Of a stretch of 64,000 nucleotides of DNA, positions 55,825 to 64,000 are shown one piece after another. The stretch covers positions 92,434,631 through 92,498,630 of the forward strand of contig NC_090744.1 in NCBI RefSeq assembly GCF_036898095.1, written 5' to 3'. The DNA is from Palaemon carinicauda (taxonomy: Eukaryota > Arthropoda > Malacostraca > Decapoda > Palaemonidae). Numbering within the stretch: the first letter of the stretch is position 1; each line of letters starts with the position of its first letter. The notes below the pieces were generated by a model. That model had not been told where the DNA came from, ran no database searches, and saw only the letters and a list, made by a program, of their open reading frames with translations. The translations under genes and the position numbers were made by a program.

Positions 55825-56362
55825 GCCTTGCATTATATAGGGAATATTTTTCAAACTTTAAAAGGCTTAATTGCTTTCAAGATCATTGTAATTTAAGTTT
55901 TTTTTTTTTTTTTTTTTTTTTATCCCCACTATCAGTTCTGCTTTTCCAACAATAGTTGCATCTTGATTTACAATAACAACAATTTGTAACTCGTTTCGTC
56001 ATGGAACAGGTAGACAACGCCATCAAGAGGATTTTCAATGGAATTTCCTGGAAACTCTGGAATGAGGAATTCTGGATACTTTAATTACATTTTGGTCTGG
56101 ATGGTCTTGTGTTTTGACCAAGATCTGCAGAAAGGTTTTGACTGATGCTTTCATGATTCAATACCGGATAAATTAGTTTTATGTCAGATAATGTCATTAG
56201 AAAAAAAAAATCTTCATCAGACTCGGCTTCCATCACTCCAAACAGTAAAATAAAGGGTCGTAGTTATTAACAATACTTGCAGTTATGCCATTCATTGGAA
56301 GTTTTGGCATATTGAATCATACTGAATCAATAAGCGCTTGTCTGTGCGTATAATCAATAAGG

Positions 56363-56364
<2 letters not shown>

Positions 56365-56435
<71 letters not shown>

Positions 56436-56614
56436 TCCTTAGTAATCATGGTGATAGTTTGACAGCAATCAATCGATCTTTCAATTAGCAAAGGAATTTC
56501 ACTTTCTATGCCTTGACGTGCGTGACCTTGATTATTATGGCGTCTATTTACCTACGATTTAGGTCAATTCGTGGAGACAGACATATACAGCCAGTCTAAA
56601 AATAAATTATTCCG

Positions 56615-56675
<61 letters not shown>
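56365..56675. repeat. Two (CT)n tracts
   Basis: CT at 56365-56432 with one CCT interruption, and CT at 56617-56675. The spacer has no exon. Confidence 0.95.
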
Positions 56676-56680
<5 letters not shown>

Positions 56681-58817
56681 CTTTTCGTATTTCTTAGTTT
56701 CCATATATTTTCTTGTTGAACGTTTTTCTAGAATTTTATGCCTTAATGTTTTTATTTGTTGATTTTCACTTTTTTTTTAAATAACCTCTTTTTTGCAAGG
56801 TCTGATAAAAATTTCTAAACGCCACCTAATAGATATTGTCACTTGTAAAGTTTTCAATATTGCCATTATATCAAATGAAATATTTGCATTAAAAAAATCT
56901 TTCTATTAATGAATCAAGGTTCAGCGTATGTGATCATGAGTTTGTGAATAGATTAATAATTAATTTTTCTTCGGATGACTACGTACCATGTTTCATTTAT
57001 TTATAGAATACTTCATCAGATTATTTATCAGTTATGTAACATGTTACTTTACGAGTGGAACGGAGTTTTATCTATACATACATACATACATACTGTGCAT
57101 ATATACATAATGTACCAGGAGATCTTTTATACGTATTCCCCATGTGTAATCCTAAGGTTGATTAATGTGTCGCGTATTTGATATATGCCATCACAGTTAC
57201 ATAAGACGTCCTTCATCCTTCATCAACGTAGTCTGTTTTTACTGTTTTATTTACCAAATCTTAAAACTCTCTCAATTAATAAAATCTAACTTGTCAAGTG
57301 ATGGGACTATTTTTAACATTTTTCTTAAGGATAATTTATTTTTATACGTAGTCAGCTGTTACATGTCTTGCTCTTTATTAAAGTGAACGTAACGTTGCCA
57401 GGAAAATTACGATTACTGCACAAACTAAAAATACCGAAATGTGTTGTGGGAAGGTTCTCCTAGATGATGTGGCAACTGAGAGGTCTGAACGAAGCCGCCA
57501 CGCGGGGAAACGAACCCGGCAGTGTAGCCTGGGGGCGTTTGCTATGTGTCTACGTGTGCCAACAGTCGGCTAAACCGGCCTATTTTCCCCTCGTTTTCTT
57601 ACATGTGTTTAATGTTATAACGTTGTTAGTTTCCACGAAGATAGAATAGTTATGTGAGACTGCCTAGAGACCGATAAAACTTGTTGTCATTTGTTTATAA
57701 AAGGAAGTAAAGGACATTCTTCTGTGAACTTGCCTCGGCCTTGTTGTTTGAATATAAACATAACATCTCTCGTCTCATGATGATTCGTTTAGTCCTCACA
57801 ATACAGTGTCGTTTCATTTACAATGTCGATGATTTTAAGCTAGTGTCATTTGCAATGAGTCTGTGAATACATCGCCCCATGAATTATCCAATAACAAACA
57901 CATGTCGCAAGGAAGAAGACACAGGTGACGAAGTAGTTTCAGAACTTTAATTTGCCGTATCTCATTAAGTATCGCTCGCTAGTCTCGTTAGTTATCGTTT
58001 ACCTGTTGGCATGAGTGCTTGTTGTTAACACCAAGTTGAAATCATTCTTATCACTAATAAACGAAGCAGTGGAGCTTTGTGGGGTTACTATAGTTAAAGG
58101 CTTCTTACTGTTTAAAGGTGTAATCTAAATCCTTATCAGAGATCATCTAAACAGTTTTACGAGTCTAAAATACCTTGGGAATCCTGTGATTTGCCGTTGG
58201 ACGCTGTTCAGAATTAGCATCCGGCAACAACAGTGTGATTACCTTTGCCGGTGTTTACCTTACAACGTTGAAACGAACCTTCATTGCAACATAATGTGAA
58301 AGTTTGTGATCGTAATCGTGAAATGTAAACATTTATAGAAGCTGTATATATGCTGAAACCCAATTAATATCATACAACTAAGTTATACCACAGAGTACAG
58401 TATGGTTGTTGTCTTGTACACAATACTCTGCAATTCTGTTTAATGTCTTGGAGCATGTGATAGAATATCAAGTGAAAGTGACGAAATTACTTCTCTAATG
58501 AAATTACTTTAAGAATCGTCGTATTACTGAATTAAGTGGAAACCAGGAAACACAGAAAAAAAAAATTGGAGAAGGAAAATTACCTCAGTGCTATTTTTGT
58601 TTTCATCGTATCTGTATTGCCAGCTGATAGTGCACTTTTTAACATAAGTAATGGTCATGACAGCACCCTTTTTTTTTTTTTTTGAGATTTTGCAGTTTTG
58701 TTTACAAGAGCTTGAACTGTTTATGGAATTCACAACTAAAGTTAAGAAATTTGGTTTCTTTTGGGATTTTTAAGTATTTTGAAAGGTTGGCAATTGCTAC
58801 ATTTTAATACTGCTGAG
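56676..58817. other. 3' end of intron 3; possible alternative promoter zone
   Basis: Bases 57430-57560 are GC-richer with CpGs (GAAGCCGCCACGCGGGG), and 57890-58330 resembles transcribed leader sequence, but neither can be framed. A T run at 58670-58683 precedes the exon 4 acceptor. An alternative first exon here would let ATG 58818 act as a start. Confidence 0.35.
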
Positions 58818-60332
58818 ATGGAGCCAAGAAATGAAAATGCAAATTTTGCTTCCTCACATAAAACTGCTTGTGATGGGCAGTCACTGGAGAATTCAAGTTT
58901 ACTGATGCAGCAGAATACACTTCTGACAAATAAAATCCAGTTAATTGAAATGCAAAATTTAGACCAGCAGAGACGCCTTCAGTATCTGGAAAAGTTGATT
59001 TTGGATCTAACCGCTTCCAGGTCACCAATTAAGACTGAGCAGAAGACATCATCGACTATCCAGCCACTGGAAGAACTTCCAGATTACGATGGAAAAGTTT
59101 ATGTGAAGTGTAATGCAGCTAAAGAATTTCATGACATTGATCATAAAGCATGGAGTCATTCTCACAGAATGAAGAAACCGTGCCCATCATTGGGTTTAAC
59201 CGAGAGAAGTGGTGCACACGTAAAATTTCCCGCCAGCAATTATGGAAGGATGATTAAGAAACTCAATCTGAAGAAAAGTGGTATTTGCAGTGATATTGAT
59301 ATGAATCATAGTCAGTTTGTTAGAGGGTGTCAAGTATCCAGCAGGGCAGGTAATGAGGAACTCCGTCAGTCTGATGATGTTCTAAGTATTATGGAGGAAT
59401 TTGATCAAACTGCCCGAGAGAATGGTGTTAGGTATGGGGTGACTCCTGAAGGAAGTGTTATCAGTACTGAAGATCTGAGTGACATTCAAGAGTATTTTCC
59501 AGACAACTCTAAGGGTATGGCGAAGTGTGATTTTGGTGGCGATGATTATTCAAATTGTGATATAGACATTCTAGCAACTCCTGCTTCGGTGTTACTCACC
59601 CCATCATTTCAGTCTCCTGCTCCTACGCTTTCACAGTATCCAAGTGAGAGTGGACCCATGATTACTCCACAGCCTTGTCTTACCACTCCTGTCCTCCTTA
59701 CATCAGAGGCTTTAAGAGCTGTGGAGAAGGCACAAGATCAACAGACTAATCCTCTGCCAAGATATAGTCTTTCTGAGAGGTTAACAATTCCTGAAACAGA
59801 AGAAAGGAAAAGACAGCTGCAATTTTTAGATTTTAAGAAGAGAAAAATGAGTCTATTTTCCAACCTCCTGAGTGGATTAAATCAGATTTCCAATTCATAT
59901 ATAGAAAATGACAGCCCTAGGGCAGATCAATCAACAAAAATTTGTCAAAGGGGTCAGAGAATTTTTAATCAGAATACTTCAGAACAGCAGCAGCCCTTCT
60001 GCAGTCCAGCTCACAGCAACAAAAGTATCAATTCTTCCCGCATCAGAGAATGGTGTCAGTCTATGAGGCGTGGTTTTCTCTCTCCCATGCCCGAAAGCCT
60101 TGCCGGGAGCGAAATACCTCAGTCTCCGTTTTCTAGTCCAAATAGTTATTCTTGTAGCTTTATTAGAGACTGGAATCGTTCAATTAAGTTGGGGTACTTA
60201 TCTCCAATGTCAGAAAGTCACTCGAGCCTCTTGGAAGGTCAGCCGATCTCGAGGAATCAGTGCTGTAACAGCTTTTCCAGTCACAAAAATGCATATGAGG
60301 ATCATGAGCAGTCTCTCGGCTGTTTATCTCAT
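58818..60332 (+). CDS. Unrecognised multi-exon gene, exon 4 (505 codons)
   Basis: The acceptor AATACTGCTGAG and donor CTCAT|GTAAGTTA bound 1515 nt, phase 0 at both ends. The frame also continues open upstream to 58746, but only the AG at 58816-58817 fits the phase of exon 3. In composite numbering it encodes residues 114-618. A likely coiled coil with Leu/Ile heptads spans about 140-177 (LLMQQNTLLTNKIQLIEMQN and onward). PIKTE near 183-187 fits the SUMO consensus. A Pro/Ser/Thr-rich segment (DILATPASVLLTPSFQSPAP) lies near 365-420. A duplicated motif occurs at 522-540 and 562-580: IREWCQSMRRGFLSPMPES and IRDWNRSIKLGYLSPMSES. No catalytic domain is seen. A nuclear regulator is a guess from composition. 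ATG 58818 could also start an alternative transcript. Confidence 0.85.
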
Positions 60333-62239
60333 GTAAGTTAATTTCCCATTGCAGCATGATTCATGGACAAATATTGATGTAGGAATAGCTTAACCATATT
60401 TATAGATAAATTTATACATGTTGAATGTTCTTTATCCCATAACCCCTTTTTTGCCATACATAACTTATAACAAGGCTTGACCACTTGTATTTACAGCTTG
60501 GTTTTCTCAATTCCTCATTTATTGTTCTTAGATAATATTTGAAGCTTAGTACTTAATAATAATAATAATTTTTTTTTCCTGGTCCTTTACACTATGAAGA
60601 GATTTAGGGTGGCTCAGCATCTTTCATTTATTGGCAATTTTTTTATACTGGTGTACTGTATTAGATTTCATGAATATGTTCCTGGAGCACTCGCTGTTTT
60701 CTCAAAAGTTTGGATGATTTGAAAATTAGGAGATTTTGTGGTTAATTTTTATTGTTATTTAATGCAGCCCATACATCTATACTTCGTTCCAGTAAAACTA
60801 GTACCCCATTAATTGGTGTTGATTGGTTTCCAAGCTAAGTGTATCATTGCCTTTTGAGGTTTGTGTTATGAAGATTCATTTGAAGGCATTTATTTATTTG
60901 TTTGCTTTCATTTTTAGATATTTCTACACATGATCTACAAGGGAAAATGCACAGGTTATTAGTATTGACTCGTCTTAATCGTTAGTTGGTTCCATGATTA
61001 CTATACTGTATATCCATTTTTATCCCAAAATTGAGTTTAGGCATAGTGTAGTAGTTTCTGTCTGTTGTATATAATCTGCAAGGCATCATGGTCACTAGGT
61101 AAGTACAATGGTTGGCTTGTACTGCAGTTTATCTTGGTAGAAGTAAAGGTATAAAGTAATTTACGCAGTATCAGTATTAATTCTTTCGTACGATTACTGA
61201 CCGACCCAGCTTATTATACTGTAAGTATTATATATTGGTTTGTTTTAACATCTTCAAGATGAATGTTTTTTTTTTTAATTGAGGGAATTGATTGATTGAT
61301 ATAAGGTTTTCTGGCATCCTGATTAATTGAGGTGAAGGTAACCATTTTCAGGTGTTCAGGTTATATGCTTTCACAACAAGTCAGAGCAATGTATACTAGA
61401 CAAAACATTTTGTTTTTATAGCCTATCAGACCAATGTAATTTGTAAATGAGCATACCTTTCAAGTTGTTTGTGCAGTATTTTTGTTGAAAATTTTCATAG
61501 CTAGGTTTGCTCTTGATAATTGCAGGTCAACATCACACAGCAGTCAGTTATGCAGTCATACCTAATAGTAGTACAGTGCATATATGTTCAAGTAAAATTT
61601 TCATTGTGTATTGTAAAGATGAGATACTTATTATTTTCACCCAGTCAGACGAAAGCAAAATGTATTTTAAATTTTTTATTTTGCATATGCATTGAAATTT
61701 TGTTTATGGTTTATTTTTATTTTTACAGTAGTGCAAATATCTCCCCCTTTTTTTACACTGTGATCCTTTAAGAATAACTCCTACTTGGCCTAGATTTACG
61801 ATTGTTGATCTCCAATTAAAGCATTGGTTCTGGTTGATACGTACCGTTTAAATGATTTGTTTTCATCAAGATATTACTATGTATCGGAATATTGAAAATA
61901 TGTAAGTACAGTACAGTATTGAGAGAATTAAATTCTGGTGGTTGAAATTTTTTAATAAAACAATCTCGTGTTGTGTACAGTTGACCTTTATTGCTGATGT
62001 TTGATAGAATAATAACTAAGTGGATTCCATCATACAATGCTTTCTTGTTAAATTGCTGCTAAAGTAAACAGATTCAGTTGTATGCCTTAATTCTACTGAA
62101 CGCTGTTCAGTTTCTCGGCGTTTAGTGTCAATTGACAAGTGTTCCACAAATGAGAATTAAAAATTAAGCTATTTAAGTTAAACATATTTTGAATTTGTTT
62201 TAATTTGAATTTCTAACCTTTCTAAAATCCTCCTTTCAG
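60333..62239. other. Intron 4
   Basis: 1907 bp of AT-rich intron between two phase-0 exons. No mobile element or simple repeat of note was seen, in contrast to introns 1 and 3. Frames at 61507-61771 are not supported. Confidence 0.6.
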
Positions 62240-62302
62240 GATTCAGATGAGGAATTAACTGGTTTCATGCTCAATGAATTGGAGAATGCTGATGATTGCG
62301 AG
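62240..62302 (+). CDS. Unrecognised multi-exon gene, exon 5 (21 codons)
   Basis: The acceptor TCCTCCTTTCAG and donor TGCGAG|GTATAA bound 63 nt in phase 0 at both ends: DSDEELTGFMLNELENADDC plus E. It is strongly acidic with spaced bulky hydrophobics (F, M, L), an activation-domain-like pattern. It can be skipped without a frame change. The short length lowers certainty, but the splice sites and phase fit. Confidence 0.8.
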
Positions 62303-62673
62303 GTATAATTGCCGCACAGATTAGGCGGGTGGTGTTTTTGCAACTTATTTTTCATTACATTTCTTCTAATTGCGTTTTAAAATACCGATAAAGGTCAGGT
62401 CATTCTTGTTTGATATTTGTGTATTTTTTTTTTTGAATTAGGAAATATAAACTAAATTTTTTTTTTAATTGTTAAAGTGCTGTGTTTTGTCTTAAATGAT
62501 AGTACGTAAATGCTTACCAAGTACAGTAGATGAACTTATAACATTTGATAGTATTAATGCATTCTGTATTCCACACAGGTAGTAAAGGGTGAGGCTCCTT
62601 TGCTCGTTCAATGTGCTGTTGATGCAGATCCTTAACTTTATTTTTTCTAATTTTGATTTTCCACATTTTTAAG

Positions 62674-62847
62674 GCATCTGAAGAGGAAGACTTGGTGGTT
62701 GACGAGGAAGTTTCGCTCTCTATGGGTGAAGAAAGTGCGCCATGTAACAGTACCCCAAATACTCGCCAGCGTTCCGAATCTATTTGCTCCGTAACTGGTC
62801 CATGTGTACCGCCTGACCTTCTCCTCGACACTGGCATGCACAATGTG
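62674..62847 (+). CDS. Unrecognised multi-exon gene, exon 6 (58 codons)
   Basis: The acceptor TTTCCACATTTTTAAG (AAG rather than CAG) and donor AATGTG|GTGAGT bound 174 nt in phase 0. It gives ASEEEDLVVDEEVSLSMGEE, then a Ser/Thr-Arg stretch (NSTPNTRQRSES), CSVTGPCVPP and DLLLDTGMHNV. The first half is acidic. RQRSES resembles a basophilic-kinase phosphosite. No known domain was recognised. Confidence 0.82.
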
Positions 62848-63577
62848 GTGAGTTTTATTATCTCTAAACTTACCTGTATTTTATGTTTTGTATTTTAAAG
62901 GTATTTCAGCTTTTACTGTTACAGACTTTTGTAAACCATTACTTTCAACAAGTTGCAGTCTTTAGCTTCATATTTTTTTCCCATATTAGTGGGGGCATTC
63001 CAGACTTTGATATTAGTGCTGTAAAGTGGTAGTAGTTCTCATTGTTTAATTGAAATAACAATCAGGCTGAAAATTGGCTTTTGGAAGAATACGTGAAAGA
63101 TCACTTGAATATGTAGTACAGTACATACAAAAATCAAAAGGGTTTGTTAATCAGCGTGATAAGAAAAAAAGAACCGGGAAAGGCTGGAAAGGTAAAAGAA
63201 GCAAAAAAAAGAAAAAGAAAAAAAAGAAACTTTGGATAAGTTGGAAATTGATCGTAAAAATATGATGCATGGAAATCTCATGCTTGTAAAAAATAAAGAA
63301 AGCAAGAACTGATGATATTCTAACTATTCTTATGTGATACTTTCTTATAAAGATAGAAGTATTGCACATTACTTAACTACATTGACTTGTTTATGTATTA
63401 AAGGATTATCAGTGTTAATTCATTTTAGGTAAAAATTTGGTTAGGGGCTGCTGATTTTCTTTAGTTTAGATTGCTCCTAAGGGGTCAGTATGTAGAAAAA
63501 CTTAGTTAATATGTTTAGAGCATTCTTATTGGACTTTGACAACAAAACTTAGGCGATCTATTTTTACATATTTCCAG
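62848..63577. other. Intron 6
   Basis: 730 bp of AT-rich intron with an A-rich patch at 63165-63230. A 63-codon Lys-rich frame there is an artefact of that patch. Confidence 0.6.
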
Positions 63578-63872
63578 ACCATGGACATAGTCAACTCTGA
63601 CGTTGAGGAGGAAATTGCTGGACTCTTGGATGGAGATCTGCCATTGGAGGACTCTCTGATAATTCCAGATGATGGTATTATCTCTGCTCCCCAAGTTAAA
63701 GTGGGATATGAAGAATTAGATATCAGGGTTGACGAAGAGGGTGATGATGATCTTGTGTTATGTGAAGAGGACATTGTGAACATGAAAAATGCAGATGAAA
63801 ATGAAGAATTGAACATATTGGATGAAGACTTTATTGAAGTAAATGCTGAATCTCCATTGGAGACCAAAGTGG
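63578..63872 (+). CDS. Unrecognised multi-exon gene, exon 7 (end ambiguous)
   Basis: The acceptor CATATTTCCAG precedes ACCATGGACATAGTCAAC. The exon encodes TMDIVNSDVEEEIAGLLDGD, then LPLEDSLIIPDDGI, DEEGDDDLVLCEEDIVNM and NILDEDFIEVNAESPLETK, which is very acidic. Two donors are possible: after 63868 (AAA|GTGGGT, phase 0, 97 codons) or after 63872 (TGG|GTAGGT, phase 1). Earlier phase-0 junctions do not settle the choice. No stop codon fits, so the gene continues beyond the window. An acidic activation or protein-interaction region is plausible only by composition. Confidence 0.8.
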
Positions 63873-64000
63873 GTAGGTATATGTGGATTTTGAAGTTGGA
63901 TTTATGATTAAGGAGTATCTTGTACTGTATTGTATTTCCTTATGGTTTTGATTTTGTAATGTACTTTAAGAACTTGAGTGATTTTGTTCTTGAAAGAAAT
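63873..64000. other. Start of intron 7, cut by the window end
   Basis: Intronic sequence following the exon 7 donor. The next exon is not in the window. Confidence 0.6.

Noticed and set aside
62514..62843. 109-codon and 64-codon minus-strand ORFs opposite exon 6
   Set aside because: Shadows of the plus-strand coding exon, which has better splice sites and phase.

Overview
This is eukaryotic, animal-type nuclear DNA. It has one multi-exon gene with GT-AG introns, many decayed non-LTR retrotransposons (LINEs) and DNA-transposon relics, and very dense microsatellites: (TA)n, (CT)n/(GA)n, (AAT)n and (CA)n. Dense simple repeats, LINEs ending in (GAT)n or (AAT)n, and large introns suggest a decapod crustacean (shrimp, prawn or crab). 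That assignment is an inference, since no taxonomic marker gene is present. No rRNA, canonical tRNA, CRISPR or operon structure was seen.

Layout. 1-2.3 kb is a decayed Jockey-like LINE. 2.3-8.4 kb holds two interleaved repeat families, A and B, interrupted by (TA)n arrays. Family A carries CCAAT boxes and a CRE-type TGACGTCA palindrome. 8.5-9.7 kb is a duplicated composite of inverted and direct fragments of one LINE (LINE-A). 11.65-14.96 kb is a near-full-length but broken LINE-A. 14.96-17.2 kb holds two copies of a second LINE (LINE-B), arranged tail to tail around a (TA)n array. 17.3-19.0 kb is a GA/CT-rich minisatellite zone. 19.05-20.5 kb has a LINE C-terminal relic and a non-autonomous retroelement (S) that was itself invaded by a hAT-type MITE.

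From about 25.7 kb to the end of the window runs the 5' part of one plus-strand gene. Seven coding exons join with consistent phases into at least 794 codons, and the 3' end lies beyond the window. I do not recognise the product. It has a small first exon, a 505-codon exon with a predicted coiled coil, a PIKTE site fitting the SUMO consensus and a duplicated IR[ED]W...LSPMxES motif, and then three short acidic exons that all preserve the reading frame. A nuclear or transcriptional regulator is possible but unproven. Its introns (10.7 kb and 21.3 kb are the largest) hold most of the remaining repeats: a TA-flanked TIR element just after exon 1, a second hAT MITE with a perfect 8-bp target duplication, CR1-like, Jockey-like and LINE-A relics, a hAT transposase relic, a 53-bp x 4 minisatellite, head-to-tail multimers of a LINE tail, and a SINE-like element.

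The most informative theme is how the repeats were built. LINE (GAT)n tails repeatedly run directly into (TA)n arrays. A non-autonomous element shares its 3' tail with the Jockey-like LINE. One hAT MITE insertion can be dated relative to its host repeat because an uninterrupted paralogue lies about 11 kb away.
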